Origin: Paracoccus xiamenensis
GTDB taxonomy: Bacteria > Pseudomonadota > Alphaproteobacteria > Rhodobacterales > Rhodobacteraceae
Direction: 5' to 3'
DNA: 64,000 nucleotides
Assembly: GCF_011308835.1 (NCBI RefSeq)
Contig: NZ_JAAOHY010000004.1
Location: forward strand, 186,001-250,000
The first letter of the stretch is position 1, and each line of letters begins with the position of its first letter. The notes under the pieces were generated by a model. The model ran no database searches. It worked only from the letters and a program-made list of their open reading frames with translations, and was not told the DNA's origin. This document shows, piece after piece, positions 39,576 to 49,320 of the stretch. Position numbers and translations under genes: made by a program.

Positions 39576-39833
39576 ATGGCCCAAGTCGAGATCTACACCA
39601 CGCCGACCTGCCCCTATTGCCAGGCTGCCAAGGCCCTGCTGACCCGCAAGGGCGTGGCCTATGCCGAGATCGACGTCAGCCGCGACCCGGCCGTGCGTGA
39701 CGCGATGACCCAGCGCGCCGGTGGCCGCCGCTCGGTGCCGCAGATTTTCATTGATGGCCACCATGTCGGCGGCTCGGACGACCTGCACGCGCTGGATCGT
39801 GACGGAAAGCTTGATCCGCTGCTGGCGGCCTGA
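39576..39833 (+). CDS. grxC: Glutaredoxin 3
   Basis: An 85-residue dithiol glutaredoxin. The active site TCPYCQAAK is at residues 11-19, followed by the GSH-binding SVPQIFIDGHHVGGSDDL near residue 53. It should reduce protein disulfides with glutathione. Length and motif match GrxC. The nitrilase-family gene starts 3 bases after its stop, an association common in Alphaproteobacteria. Confidence 0.96.
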   Translation: MAQVEIYTTPTCPYCQAAKALLTRKGVAYAEIDVSRDPAVRDAMTQRAGGRRSVPQIFIDGHHVGGSDDLHALDRDGKLDPLLAA

Positions 39834-39836
39834 TCC

Positions 39837-40688
39837 ATGTCCGGCGCGCTGATCGCTGGATTGGTGCAATTGTCCGTCGGCGATGACCCGGCGGACAATC
39901 TGGCCCAGACGCAGGCCTTGATCGCGGATGCGGCGGGGCAGGGGGCCAGGCTGATCGCGACGCCGGAATGCACCAATCTGATCTCTGCCGATCGCGACTG
40001 GCGCGATCAGGCCATCCGCATCGAGGCCGAAGATCCGACCCTGAAGGCGCTGCGCGCGCAGGCTGCTGACTTGGGCATCTGGCTGCTGATCGGGTCGCTG
40101 GCGCTGAAATCCGACGACCCGGCCGAATCGCGGCTGGTCAATCGCAGCCTTCTGGTCGCGCCCGACGGGGCGATCGTCGCGCGCTATGACAAGATCCACA
40201 TGTTCGACGTCACCATTTCGGCGCGTGAATCCTATGCGGAATCGCGGGCCTATCGGCCGGGTGCGCACGCCGTGCTGGCGCAGGGCCCCGCACCGATTGG
40301 GATGAGCGTCTGTTACGATCTTCGCTTCCCGCAGCTGTATCGCGTTCTGGCGCAGGCCGGTGCGAAGGTTGTGACGGTGCCGGCGGCCTTCAATGACACC
40401 ACCGGGGCGGCGCATTGGCATGTGCTGTTGCGCGCCCGCGCGATCGAGACCGGCTGCTTCGTTCTGGCACCTGCGCAATGCGGGCTGCACCCGGCGGAAC
40501 ATGCCAGCGCCCCTCGGCCCCGACGCAGCTTTGGGCACAGCCTTGCGGTGTCGCCATGGGGCGAAGTCCTTGGTGACGCAGGGGAAGACCCAGGCGTGCT
40601 GATCGTTTCGCTTGACTTGGATGCGGTGGACAAGGCACGTTCTCGTATTCCCGCAATCCATGCCGATCAGCCTTTCGAGGGCCCGTGA
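39837..40688 (+). CDS. Carbon-nitrogen hydrolase (Nit1/deaminated-glutathione-amidase type)
   Basis: A 283-residue nitrilase-superfamily amidase. The catalytic triad is visible: Glu in ATPECTNLI near residue 43, Lys in RYDKIHMFDV near residue 119, and Cys in GMSVCYDLRFPQLYR near residue 160. The sequence of the last block is typical of the Nit1/NitA clade, which hydrolyses deaminated glutathione. The link to grxC directly upstream supports a glutathione-related role, as inference. The MarR gene overlaps its stop by 4 bases (GTGA). Confidence 0.92.
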   Translation: MSGALIAGLVQLSVGDDPADNLAQTQALIADAAGQGARLIATPECTNLISADRDWRDQAIRIEAEDPTLKALRAQAADLGIWLLIGSLALKSDDPAESRLVNRSLLVAPDGAIVARYDKIHMFDVTISARESYAESRAYRPGAHAVLAQGPAPIGMSVCYDLRFPQLYRVLAQAGAKVVTVPAAFNDTTGAAHWHVLLRARAIETGCFVLAPAQCGLHPAEHASAPRPRRSFGHSLAVSPWGEVLGDAGEDPGVLIVSLDLDAVDKARSRIPAIHADQPFEGP

Positions 40689-41149
40689 CCGAACTGCTTC
40701 CACCTCCGGACGACCCCACCCGCGCATCCGTCGCGGCCAGCCTTTTTGCCGAGGTGCTGGTGGTCGAACAGCTTGCTCGTGCGATGATCGGCCGGACATT
40801 GCCCGGCGGCATGCAGATATCGCATTTCTCGGTGCTGAACCTGCTCGCCCATGTCTCGGAGGAGCGGACGCCCGCCCAGCTTGCCGAGGCGTTTCACGTC
40901 ACGCGTGGCGCAATGAGCAATACGCTGGCCCGGCTGGAATGGGCGGGGCATATCCATATTCGCCCGGACTGGGACGACGCGCGGCGCAAATTCGTGTCGA
41001 TCAGCCCGGCCGGGCGCGCCGCGCGGGATGCGGCGTTGGCGGCGATCCTGCCGGCGATGAGCGATGTCGTCCGCGATATCGGGGCCGAGCGGGTCCGCGC
41101 CGCGCTGCCGGTTTTGCGGGCGCTTCGCGAGCGGCTGGAGCCGGATTGA
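40685..41149 (+). CDS. MarR-family transcriptional regulator
   Basis: A 154-residue MarR-type regulator. The winged HTH covers about residues 50-105, with RTPAQLAEAFHVTRGAMSNTLARLEWAG and the wing DWDDARRKFVSISPAGRAA. The start is a GTG at 40685 that overlaps the amidase stop, so it is the last gene of grxC-amidase-marR. It may regulate its own operon. No ligand is evident. Confidence 0.9.
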   Translation: MTELLPPPDDPTRASVAASLFAEVLVVEQLARAMIGRTLPGGMQISHFSVLNLLAHVSEERTPAQLAEAFHVTRGAMSNTLARLEWAGHIHIRPDWDDARRKFVSISPAGRAARDAALAAILPAMSDVVRDIGAERVRAALPVLRALRERLEPD

Positions 41150-41197
41150 GCGCCCTGCGCGGGCTGTTGATGACGACCGACCGGAACGCGCCGGCCC

Positions 41198-41788
41198 TCA
41201 CCCGGAAGTGGTGCGGGCGGCAAGGCGCAAGGCGTGGCTGGGGTCACGGGCGACGGCGGGCATGACCGGGTCGTAAGCGGCGCGGATCACCTGCGCCAAG
41301 GGTGCCGTCGCGGTGATCTCATGTGCGAAGGTCAGCATGGAACGCATGGCCAGCGTCTCGGCCAGTTGGGCGGGATGGGCATCGGCAAGCGCGCCGCTTA
41401 TGCGGATGAAGGACAGGCAGGCGCGGATGCTGCCGTCGGCGTCAAAGCGAAAGATCTGGTAATGGTCGGCATGCTGCTGCTTCAGCCGGGCGACCAGATC
41501 GGGCTGTCCGGTCAGCCGGTCAAGGTCCGGGATCTCGGCCAGTTCATCCCAGTCACGGCAGAAGAACATCATCAGGTTCGCGCCCATTTCCGGGTCGGTA
41601 TCGGTGATCGGGTGGCCGGCATGGGCATAGGCCGCCTTCAGCGCGCCGCGAAAGATGTCCAGGCTTTCGTCGGCCAGTCCGAAGATGACAGGCGCGACCG
41701 GGCGGCCCCAGCGGGCGGCGAGATATTGGCCGTCGCGTGTGAACAGGTCTGCGATCTGGTCGGCGGTCATGCCGGGCTGGCTGGACAT
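41198..41788 (-). CDS. Hypothetical protein
   Basis: A 196-residue soluble protein that I cannot assign to a named family. It starts MSSQPGMTADQIADLF. It contains the stretch GANLMMFFCRDWDELAEIPDL near residue 75 and a helix-rich C-terminus with MRSMLTFAHEITA. No signal peptide, membrane span or metal motif is seen. Codon usage fits its neighbours, which supports a real gene. It is convergent with the MarR gene and divergent from yfgM. Upstream the frame extends to 41932, but those residues look like low-complexity antisense sequence. Confidence 0.7.
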   Translation of the reverse strand: MSSQPGMTADQIADLFTRDGQYLAARWGRPVAPVIFGLADESLDIFRGALKAAYAHAGHPITDTDPEMGANLMMFFCRDWDELAEIPDLDRLTGQPDLVARLKQQHADHYQIFRFDADGSIRACLSFIRISGALADAHPAQLAETLAMRSMLTFAHEITATAPLAQVIRAAYDPVMPAVARDPSHALRLAARTTSG

Positions 41789-41943
41789 CGGGCGGGTTCC
41801 TTTGCGGCTGAGCGCCATTGAAAAGCGGCTGTGGGCGGCTGCGTCAAGGGGGTGGTGCCTGTTGGCGGGGACGTGATCCGGGCTGCGGCTTGTTCCCTGC
41901 CGTGTCTGGGCTATAAGAGGCAGCGAGAACAAGGCGGAACCAC

Positions 41944-42654
41944 ATGAGCCACGATACCGACAGTTTCATCGACGAAGTGACCGAAGAGGTCCGCCGCGAC
42001 CGGCTTTACCTGTTGATGCGGCGTTATGGCTGGATTGGGCTGGTGGTCATCGTGGCGATCGTGGGCGGTGCAGCCTGGCGCGAATATGCCAGTTCCCGCG
42101 ACCGGGCCGAGGCGCAGTCCTGGGGCGATGCGGTTCTGGCAGCGCAGGACAGCGACGATCCGGTGGCAGCCCTGGCCGCGTTAGAGCCGGTGGGCAATGC
42201 CGACCGCAGCGCGCTTGGCGACCTGCTGGCGGCGGGCGCGGCGCTGGATGCAGATGACAGCGCCACGGCAGGCAGCCATCTGGAAAGTGCCGCAGCCGAG
42301 GCGCAGGACCCGGCATTGCGCGACCTCGCCCGGCTGAAGGCCGTGCTGGCCATGGGCGAGACGATGGATCCCGCCGCCCGCGATGCAGCACTTACCGAAT
42401 TGTCAAAGCCCGGCGCGCCCTTCCGTCTGTTGGCGCTGGAACAGAAGGCCGTGGCGTTGGTGGCGGCGGACCGTGACCAGGACGCGTTGAACCTTGTCCG
42501 CGAGATCATGGCCGAAGATGGCGTCAGCCAGGCGCTGAATGCGCGACTGACCGAGATGATGATTACGCTGGGCGCCCAGCCCGGCGCGCCTGCGGCCGCC
42601 ACCCCCGCCGCTGCCAGCGCCGCCGCCGCGCCCGCACTTGCACCCGCCGAATGA
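41944..42654 (+). CDS. YfgM-like tetratricopeptide membrane protein
   Basis: A 236-residue inner-membrane protein. Residues 1-23 are cytosolic, a single span follows (about 27-46, IGLVVIVAIVGGAAW), and a periplasmic TPR_21-type domain runs to about 205. The tail is Ala/Pro-rich. It resembles YfgM, an ancillary SecYEG-associated factor that passes proteins to periplasmic chaperones. The order yfgM-bamB-der matches the conserved enterobacterial locus. The TGA stop overlaps an in-frame ATG of the next gene, but the better bamB start is further on. Confidence 0.85.
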   Translation: MSHDTDSFIDEVTEEVRRDRLYLLMRRYGWIGLVVIVAIVGGAAWREYASSRDRAEAQSWGDAVLAAQDSDDPVAALAALEPVGNADRSALGDLLAAGAALDADDSATAGSHLESAAAEAQDPALRDLARLKAVLAMGETMDPAARDAALTELSKPGAPFRLLALEQKAVALVAADRDQDALNLVREIMAEDGVSQALNARLTEMMITLGAQPGAPAAATPAAASAAAAPALAPAE

Positions 42655-42667
42655 CATGAGGCCAGCC

Positions 42668-43999
42668 ATGACGTCGAAATCTGTCCTGACGCCCGTACGG
42701 TTCGCCCTGCTGGCGGCGCTTGCCCTGGCGGGCTGCGCCGAGCGCGAAGTGATTCTGCCCGGTCCGCGCTTTGACCCGCGCGCGGTGACCTCGCCCGATG
42801 GCCCCGCGGTGGAACAGCCCGTGGCCGGAGGCGCCCAGCTGTCGCTGCCCGGTGCGCGCGCCAATTCGGAATGGACCCACCGCGCCGGAAATTCGGCGCA
42901 TAACAGCGGCCATGTCGCCCTTGGGGCCGGCACGCAACGCATCTTCTCGGTCCCGATCGGTCAGGCTTCCGACCGCCGCAACCGGATCAGTGCCGACCCG
43001 ATCGTCGCGGGCGGCCGCATCTTCACGCTGGACAGCCGGGCGACGGTGACGGCGACCTCGCTGGCGGGTGGCCGTGCCTGGTCGGTCGATCTGGTCCCGC
43101 CGGGTGAACGCAACGCCAATGCCTCGGGCGGCGGCATCGCCTATGAGGGCGGGCGTGTTTTCGTGACCACCGGATACGGCGAACTGGTTGCGCTGGATGT
43201 CCAACGCGGCGCGGTCCTGTGGCGCCAGCGTGTCGGTGCGCCGATCGGCGGCGCGCCCACGGTCAGCAATGGCATGGTCTATGTCACCGATCGCGGCGCC
43301 AACGGCTATGCCGTGCGCGCGGCTGACGGCAAGCTGATGTGGCAGGCCTCTGGGATCAAGCAGCCGACCGGCGTGATGGGCGTCGCCGCCCCCGCGACCG
43401 AAGGCAATCTGGTCGTCTTCCCATTCTCCTCTGGGCAGATGCTGGCCGTCGATACCCAGACCGGGATCGAAAACTGGTCAAGCCAGATCGCCGGCACCCG
43501 CGTCGGGCGCGCCGTGGCCTATATCCGCGACGTGACGGGCGAGCCGGTCATTGCCGGGAACATGGTCATCGCCGGCACGTCATCGGGTCGGATCGCGGCA
43601 CTGGACCGCAGCACCGGCTTGCAGATCTGGTCGGCGCGCGAAGGCGCAGTCTCGCCGGTGCTGCCGGTGGGCAACGCGGTCTTTGCGGTGAACGACCAGA
43701 ACCAGTTGATCCGGCTGGATCTGGCCACCGGCGGTCTGGTCTGGGCCCGTGACCTGCCCTATTTCGTCGACCAGAAAGTGAAGAAGCAGGACCGCATCCA
43801 CGCCCAGTTCGGGCCGGTGCTGGCCGGGGGGCGGCTGTTCGTGGCCTCCTCGGACGGGGTTCTGCGCAGCTTCGACCCTGCCTCGGGCAACCTGGTCGGT
43901 CAGGCCGAAATCCCCGGCGGCGCGGCGACCGCGCCCGTCGTTGCGGGCGGCACCCTTTACGTCACCGGGCGTGACGGCAACCTGCACGCATTCAGATGA
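42668..43999 (+). CDS. bamB: BamB-like outer-membrane-assembly lipoprotein (PQQ beta-propeller)
   Basis: A 443-residue beta-propeller lipoprotein expected to act in the BAM complex that inserts outer-membrane proteins. The signal peptide ends LAALALAGC, giving lipobox Cys at about residue 23. Repeats of the PQQ type follow, e.g. [34 protein letters not shown] and [18 protein letters not shown] chose the ATG at 42668 because GAGG lies six bases before it. Two earlier ATGs are alternatives. It overlaps der by 4 bases. The symbol rests on synteny plus fold. Confidence 0.88.
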   Translation: MTSKSVLTPVRFALLAALALAGCAEREVILPGPRFDPRAVTSPDGPAVEQPVAGGAQLSLPGARANSEWTHRAGNSAHNSGHVALGAGTQRIFSVPIGQASDRRNRISADPIVAGGRIFTLDSRATVTATSLAGGRAWSVDLVPPGERNANASGGGIAYEGGRVFVTTGYGELVALDVQRGAVLWRQRVGAPIGGAPTVSNGMVYVTDRGANGYAVRAADGKLMWQASGIKQPTGVMGVAAPATEGNLVVFPFSSGQMLAVDTQTGIENWSSQIAGTRVGRAVAYIRDVTGEPVIAGNMVIAGTSSGRIAALDRSTGLQIWSAREGAVSPVLPVGNAVFAVNDQNQLIRLDLATGGLVWARDLPYFVDQKVKKQDRIHAQFGPVLAGGRLFVASSDGVLRSFDPASGNLVGQAEIPGGAATAPVVAGGTLYVTGRDGNLHAFR

Positions 44000-45477
44000 G
44001 CTTTACCCTTGCCATTGTAGGCCGGCCCAATGTCGGCAAGTCGACCCTGTTCAACAGGCTTGTCGGCAAAAAGCTGGCGCTGGTGGATGACCAGCCCGGC
44101 GTTACCCGCGACCTGCGCGAAGGGCAGGGGCGCCTTGGCGACCTGCGTTTTATCGTCGTCGATTCGGCCGGTCTGGAGCTGGCCGAGGATGACAGCCTGC
44201 AAGGCCGCATGCGTCGCCTGACCGAGCGCGCCGTGGACGAGGCCGACGTGGCCCTGTTCGTCATCGACGCCCGCGCCGGCGTGACGGCGGCAGACGAATA
44301 TTTCGCCGATATCCTGCGCAAGCGGGCCAAGCATGTGATCCTTGCCGCCAACAAGGCCGAGGGCCGCGCGGGCGAAGCTGGCGCGATGGAAGCCTACGGC
44401 TTGGGTCTGGGCGAGCCGCTGCGCATCTCGGCCGAGCATGGCGAAGGGATGGAGGATCTTTACGCCGCGTTGCAGCCGCTGGCGGCAGAACTGTCGGCCC
44501 AGAACGCGGTGTATGAGCCCGCCGTCGATGTCGACCTTCCCGAGGACGCGGAGTTCGACGACGAAGCCGAACCCGATTGGATGCCGAACGAGGCGAAGCC
44601 GCTGCAACTGGCGGTGATCGGGCGGCCGAATGCCGGGAAATCGACGCTGATCAACAAGATCATGGGCGAGGACCGGCTGCTGACTGGCCCCGAGGCCGGG
44701 ATCACCCGCGATGCGATCTCGGTCAGGACCGAATTCATGGGCACGCCCATGCGCATCTTCGACACCGCAGGGATGCGCAAGCGCGGCCGGGTGACGGACA
44801 AGCTGGAAAAGCTCTCGGTCGCCGATGGGCTGCGCGCCGTGCGCTTTGCCGAGGTGGTCGTGGTGCTGCTGGACGTGGCGATCCCGTTTGAACAGCAGGA
44901 TCTGCGCATCGCCGATCTGGCCGAAACCGAGGGCCGCGCCGTGGTAGTCGCTGCGAACAAGTGGGACCTTGAAGAAGACAAGCCCGAGAAGCTGAAGGAA
45001 CTGCGCGAATCGTTTGAACGCCTGCTGCCGCAGCTGAAGGGCGCGCCGCTGGTCACCGTTTCGGCCAAGACCGGCAAGGGGCTGGATCGGCTGCATAATG
45101 CGATCATGCAGGCTTACAAGGTTTGGAATGCGCGGGTCTCGACCTCGAAACTGAACCGCTGGCTGGAGGCCATGACAGAGGCCCATCCCCCGCCCGCACC
45201 CGGCGGCCGCCGGATCCGGTTGCGTTACATGACGCAGGTGAAGACCCGGCCGCCAGCCTTTGTCGTGAAGGCGACCCATACCGACAAGATCCCGGACAGC
45301 TATCACCGCTATCTGATCAACGGGCTGCGGCAGGATTTCGACATGCCGGGCACGCCGATCCGCATCTTCTTCCGCGATCAGGGGACGGTGAACCCTTATC
45401 GTCACAAGGCGACCAAGATCAGCCAGTCGGGCGCGCTGTCCAAGCACAAGAACCGGCAAAAGCCGAAAGGCAGCTGA
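43996..45477 (+). CDS. der: Ribosome biogenesis GTPase Der (EngA)
   Basis: A 493-residue tandem GTPase needed for 50S ribosome maturation. The first G domain has [14 protein letters not shown] near residue 8 and the second [14 protein letters not shown] near residue 210; NKxD-type ANKWDLEE is present in the second. The C-terminal KH-like domain ends with [20 protein letters not shown]. An acidic linker ([13 protein letters not shown]) joins the domains. Length is typical. A clear terminator follows at 45491. Confidence 0.97.
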   Translation: MSFTLAIVGRPNVGKSTLFNRLVGKKLALVDDQPGVTRDLREGQGRLGDLRFIVVDSAGLELAEDDSLQGRMRRLTERAVDEADVALFVIDARAGVTAADEYFADILRKRAKHVILAANKAEGRAGEAGAMEAYGLGLGEPLRISAEHGEGMEDLYAALQPLAAELSAQNAVYEPAVDVDLPEDAEFDDEAEPDWMPNEAKPLQLAVIGRPNAGKSTLINKIMGEDRLLTGPEAGITRDAISVRTEFMGTPMRIFDTAGMRKRGRVTDKLEKLSVADGLRAVRFAEVVVVLLDVAIPFEQQDLRIADLAETEGRAVVVAANKWDLEEDKPEKLKELRESFERLLPQLKGAPLVTVSAKTGKGLDRLHNAIMQAYKVWNARVSTSKLNRWLEAMTEAHPPPAPGGRRIRLRYMTQVKTRPPAFVVKATHTDKIPDSYHRYLINGLRQDFDMPGTPIRIFFRDQGTVNPYRHKATKISQSGALSKHKNRQKPKGS

Positions 45478-45490
45478 AGCATCTGCCGCA

Positions 45491-45522
45491 AACCCCGACG
45501 CTGGTTTGGCGTCGGGGTTTTG
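45491..45522 (+). terminator. Intrinsic terminator after der
   Basis: CCCCGACGC (45493-45501) pairs with GCGTCGGGG (45509-45517) around a short loop, followed by TTTT. It lies 14 bases after the der stop and precedes the convergent membrane-protein gene. Confidence 0.85.
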
Positions 45523-45529
45523 CGACGGG

Positions 45530-46267
45530 TCACGTCGTTACGCGCACCAGCAGAAAGGTCAGCGACGCCATCGACAGGACGGCGATGACCGCGATGGGTG
45601 GGTTCGTTTCGATCATGGTTGCGGCAGTGGCCAGCAGCGTAAACATCACCGTTACGGTATAGGCCGGGTTCCTTGGCAGTCGTAGTTGAATGGCGATGGC
45701 GGCGCTGCAGGACAGGATCGCGCCGGCCAGCGTTGCCAGCTCAACCGGGATCGGCATCGCATCGGAAAGGAAGGACGCAAAGGCCGCAAAGGTCAGCACC
45801 GTGGCCCAACCGGCAAAGACGCCCAGCACTGGTTCCCGTGCCAGGCGGCCGTCGGAATCGGTGCGCCTGCCGGCCGCGATCAGCGCCAGCAGCATCGCCA
45901 CGCATAACAGGAAGCCAAGCAGCGGAGCCCATACCGAAATCCACGGCCAAAGCGTGCCGCAGACGAGGGCGGCGATCAGCAGCAGCAGATCGGGCAGCTT
46001 CAGATCCGGGCGCAGCTTGTGCGGCCAGGCCTCGATCAGGGCGAAAGCCAGCAGAATGAGCCAGAGCGCGCATAGCATGATCCACATGGCCGGATGCTCC
46101 GGGCGCAGATAGATCTCGGCCAGACCATCGGGATCAAGATTGCCGTAAAGTGCCGCGAATTGCGGTGGCAGCAGCGCTTCGGGCTGGGGCGCGCGCGCGA
46201 ATTTCACCCCGCTGGCCACGAAGACCAGAGACATGAGACACATCAAAAGGGTCGCTGCGCGTTGCAT
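45530..46267 (-). CDS. Multi-pass membrane protein of unknown function
   Basis: A 245-residue integral membrane protein with about seven hydrophobic spans. A signal-anchor-like N-terminus (LLMCLMSLVFVASG) precedes a loop with NLDPDGLAEIYLRPEH. Later comes GVFAGWATVLTFAAFASFL, which resembles the GW-containing span of long TspO-like tryptophan-rich proteins. That likeness is weak and I do not assign the family. It is convergent with der and shares the strand of serS, which lies upstream by 108 bases. Function unknown. Confidence 0.75.
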   Translation of the reverse strand: MQRAATLLMCLMSLVFVASGVKFARAPQPEALLPPQFAALYGNLDPDGLAEIYLRPEHPAMWIMLCALWLILLAFALIEAWPHKLRPDLKLPDLLLLIAALVCGTLWPWISVWAPLLGFLLCVAMLLALIAAGRRTDSDGRLAREPVLGVFAGWATVLTFAAFASFLSDAMPIPVELATLAGAILSCSAAIAIQLRLPRNPAYTVTVMFTLLATAATMIETNPPIAVIAVLSMASLTFLLVRVTT

Positions 46268-46374
46268 GTCACAGAACGCGGCAGCGGGCGCAGAGTTGCG
46301 CCATATTCACGACAAACAAAAATTAATTTTAGTGATCCGTTGCCGCAGCCCGAATTTCCATGGGGCGCAGGCGC

Positions 46375-47667
46375 TTAGGCGAGCGTGCCGTCGGCCTGCA
46401 GCACGCTGCGCCCGCCCAGATAAGGGTGCAGAGCCGCCGGCAGCAGGACCGAGCCGTCGGCCTGCTGGCCGTTTTCCAGCACCGCGATCAGCGTGCGCCC
46501 GACTGCCAGCCCCGAACCGTTCAGCGTATGGACGAATTCCGGCTTGCCGCCGCCTTCCGGACGGAAGCGCGCGTTCATCCGCCGCGCCTGAAAATCGCCG
46601 CAATAGCTGACGCTGGAGATCTCGCGATAGGTGTTCTGGCCGGGCAGCCAGACCTCCAGATCATGGGTGATGCGGGCGCCGAAACCCGTGTCGCCGGTCG
46701 ACAGTACCATGGTCCGGTAGGGCAGGCCCAACCCTTCCAGAATAGCCTCGGCCTGGGCGGTCATGCGGGCATGTTCCGCCAGGCCGTCCTCGGGCGCGGT
46801 GATCGACACCATCTCGACCTTTTCGAACTGGTGCTGACGCAGCATGCCGGCGGTATCGCGCCCGGCGCTGCCGGCCTCAGAGCGGAAGCACTGGCTGTGC
46901 GCAACCATCCGGCGCGGCAGGCTGCTGGCCTCGACGACATCACCATTGACGGTATTGGTCAGCGAGACCTCCGATGTCGGGATCAGCCACCAGCCCTCGC
47001 GGGTCTGATAGCTGTCCTCGCCGAATTTCGGCAGCTGGCCGGTGCCCTCCATCATCTCGGACAGGACCAGAACCGGGGCCCATGTCTCGGTCAGGCCGTG
47101 CTGTTCGACATGGGTGTCGATCATGTATTGCGCCAGCGCCCGGTGGATGCGGGCAACGGCACCTTGCAGCAGCACGAAGCGCGCGCCCGACAGCTTCGCG
47201 GCGGTGGCGAAATCCATGCCAGGCTTGACGCCGGCGATCTCGAAATGCTCGACCGGGGTGAAGTCGAATTCGCGCGGGCTGCCCCAGCGCTTGATCTCGA
47301 CATTGTCGGTTTCGTCCGCGCCATCGGGGATGCTGTCCAGCGGCAGGTTCGGAATGGTCATCAGCAGATCGCGCAGCTGGCGGTCCAGTTCGGCGGCCTC
47401 GGCCTGCTGGGCGGCGACCTGTGCCTTGGTTTCGGCAACCAAAGCGCGCAGGCGTTCGAATTCTGCCTCGTCACCCTCGGCCTTGGCGGCGCCCACCAGC
47501 TTGCTGGCGCGGTTCTGTTCGGCCTGCGCGTCTTCGGCCGATTTGATGCGGGCGCGGCGGGTTTCGTCCAGCGACAGGATCTGGTCCGAGATCGGCGCAT
47601 CGCCCCGGCGGGCAAGTGCGGCGTCGAAAGCGGCCGGGTTTTCGCGGATGGCGCGGATATCGTGCAT
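46375..47667 (-). CDS. serS: Seryl-tRNA synthetase
   Basis: This class II synthetase charges tRNA-Ser. The 430-residue product has the N-terminal tRNA-binding coiled coil (about residues 30-105). Motif 2 is in [20 protein letters not shown] near residue 260, and motif 3 region includes [20 protein letters not shown] near residue 348. The start [15 protein letters not shown] is canonical. It stands as a single gene, 60 bases downstream of the SoxS-like gene's stop on the same strand. Confidence 0.97.
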   Translation of the reverse strand: MHDIRAIRENPAAFDAALARRGDAPISDQILSLDETRRARIKSAEDAQAEQNRASKLVGAAKAEGDEAEFERLRALVAETKAQVAAQQAEAAELDRQLRDLLMTIPNLPLDSIPDGADETDNVEIKRWGSPREFDFTPVEHFEIAGVKPGMDFATAAKLSGARFVLLQGAVARIHRALAQYMIDTHVEQHGLTETWAPVLVLSEMMEGTGQLPKFGEDSYQTREGWWLIPTSEVSLTNTVNGDVVEASSLPRRMVAHSQCFRSEAGSAGRDTAGMLRQHQFEKVEMVSITAPEDGLAEHARMTAQAEAILEGLGLPYRTMVLSTGDTGFGARITHDLEVWLPGQNTYREISSVSYCGDFQARRMNARFRPEGGGKPEFVHTLNGSGLAVGRTLIAVLENGQQADGSVLLPAALHPYLGGRSVLQADGTLA

Positions 47668-47727
47668 GGCGGACCTGTCTGAACGTTACGCCGCAGGTGT
47701 TAGCCGAAGGCGGGCCGGAATGAAATA

Positions 47728-48096
47728 CTAGCCCGCGGGTTGCGGTGCGTCGGCGGCCATGATCCGATCCAGAAACCGCCAGAAGTTCTGCTTGCCGGGA
47801 TAGCCTTCGATCCGGCCCATTTCCTGACCGTTGCGGATCAGGATGAAGGTGGGGGTGACGTAGGGCTGCCGATCCAGCGCCAATCCGTCGGGGTAGGGGC
47901 CGTTGATGTCGATGCGCAGCAGCGGCGCGGCGAGGCCCTGGGGGCTGGTGCCGTAGCTGGGGGCAACCTCGGCTTCCCACTGGCGGCAATAGATGCAGCT
48001 GTCCTGCCGGATCATCAGCAGTTGTGTGCCTGTATCGGCCCGGCCGGTGCCTGGCAGCAGGGTCAGAAGCAGCAGAAGGGTCGACAGAATGCGCAT
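47728..48096 (-). CDS. SoxS-like periplasmic thioredoxin
   Basis: A 122-residue exported thioredoxin-fold protein. The signal peptide covers about residues 1-20 (ILSTLLLLLTLLPG). The redox site is DSCIYCRQWEAEV (Cys34 and Cys37). The stretch RQPYVTPTFILIRNGQEMGRIEGYPG carries the cis-Pro region. It resembles SoxS of Paracoccus sulfur-oxidation loci, yet no sox gene is present here, so the partner may be different. The frame extends far upstream over antisense of ada, so the ATG at 48096 with the signal peptide is the credible start. Confidence 0.85.
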   Translation of the reverse strand: MRILSTLLLLLTLLPGTGRADTGTQLLMIRQDSCIYCRQWEAEVAPSYGTSPQGLAAPLLRIDINGPYPDGLALDRQPYVTPTFILIRNGQEMGRIEGYPGKQNFWRFLDRIMAADAPQPAG

Positions 48097-48264
48097 GAGC
48101 GGCAAGATAGGCAGGCGGGCTGGCGTGGCACAGCGCTTTTCTTTCAACTGCCGCAGGCCTATCCAGAATGTGAAGGCGCGGGACCGGAAATAAACGCCCG
48201 TTTTCGCGCCGCGGCACTCGGGCCGGTTCATTAGGATGAGGGGCAGATGATGAAGGAGCCGACG

Positions 48265-49320
48265 ATGTTCGACCTGCCCGACGATACCGTCCTGTATAAC
48301 GCGCTGTCGGCGCGTGATCCGGCATTTGAAGGCCGCGCCTATGTCGGCGTGACCTCGACCGGGATTTTCTGCCGCCTGACCTGCCCGGCCCGCAAGCCGC
48401 GCCCGGAGAACTGCCGCTGGTTCGCCCGCCCCGAGGACGCGCAGGCGGCTGGCTTTCGCCCCTGCAAACGTTGCTATCCGGTCGGTGCCACGGCCGAGGG
48501 CGACGCCGCCGTCACCGCCCTGCGCGCTGCGATCGAGGCCGATCCCGGTCGCCGCTGGACCGAGGCAGATGTCGAAGAGATGGGCTTTGATCCCTCGACC
48601 ATCCGCCGCGCCTTTCGGCGGCATTTCGGTGTGACTTTCCTGCAGATGGCGCGCGAAACCCGTCTGCGCGAAGGCGCGCGCCGCGTTGCCACCGGCGATG
48701 CCGTGATCGAGGCGCAGCTGGACGCAGGTTTTGATTCGGCCAGCGGCTTTCGGCAGGCCTTTGCCAAGCTGTTCGGCCACCCGCCAGCGGCGATGCGGGG
48801 GGCGAATGGATTGGTGGCCGACTGGATCGACACGCCGCTTGGCGGGATGATTGCGGTGGCTGATGAAAAGGCGCTGCATCTGCTGGAATTCACCGACCGC
48901 AAGGCGCTGAAGCCGCAGCTTGCGCGGGTGTCGAAGGATGCGGGCGGCAAGGTTGGCCTGGGCCAATCCGATGTGACTGGGCAGACCGCCGAACAGCTGG
49001 GCGCCTATTTCGCAGGCGACCGCGCAAGGTTCGAACTGCCGCTGGCACCGCACGGGACGGTGTTCCAGCGCCGGGTCTGGGACGCTTTGGTGCAGATCCC
49101 CGCAGGCCGGACGCGCAGCTATGCCCAGGTGGCCGATGCCATTGGCCAGCCCACTGCGACCCGCGCCGTCGCACGCGCCAACGCGACCAATGGCATCGCC
49201 ATCGTAATACCCTGCCACCGGGTCATCGGGGCCGACGGCATGCTGACCGGGTATGCCGGCGGGTTGTGGCGCAAGGAAAAACTGATCGCGATTGAACGCA
49301 AATATGCAGGTGCGGCATGA
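48265..49320 (+). CDS. ada: Bifunctional alkylation-repair regulator Ada
   Basis: A 351-residue protein combining a methylphosphotriester-accepting zinc domain, an AraC-type HTH and an O6-methylguanine methyltransferase. The four zinc cysteines (36, 40, 67, 70) keep the E. coli Ada spacing. The HTH covers about 95-180. The acceptor cysteine lies in IVIPCHRVIGADG near residue 319. The ATG at 48265 has AAGGAG seven bases before it; ATGs at 48247 and 48250 are alternatives. The PEP-mutase-like gene overlaps by 4 bases, suggesting co-transcription. Confidence 0.94.
   Translation: MFDLPDDTVLYNALSARDPAFEGRAYVGVTSTGIFCRLTCPARKPRPENCRWFARPEDAQAAGFRPCKRCYPVGATAEGDAAVTALRAAIEADPGRRWTEADVEEMGFDPSTIRRAFRRHFGVTFLQMARETRLREGARRVATGDAVIEAQLDAGFDSASGFRQAFAKLFGHPPAAMRGANGLVADWIDTPLGGMIAVADEKALHLLEFTDRKALKPQLARVSKDAGGKVGLGQSDVTGQTAEQLGAYFAGDRARFELPLAPHGTVFQRRVWDALVQIPAGRTRSYAQVADAIGQPTATRAVARANATNGIAIVIPCHRVIGADGMLTGYAGGLWRKEKLIAIERKYAGAA

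Noticed and set aside
48097..49218. Upstream extension of the SoxS-like frame to nearly 500 codons
   Set aside because: It runs antisense through ada. The signal peptide at the ATG at 48096 marks the real start.
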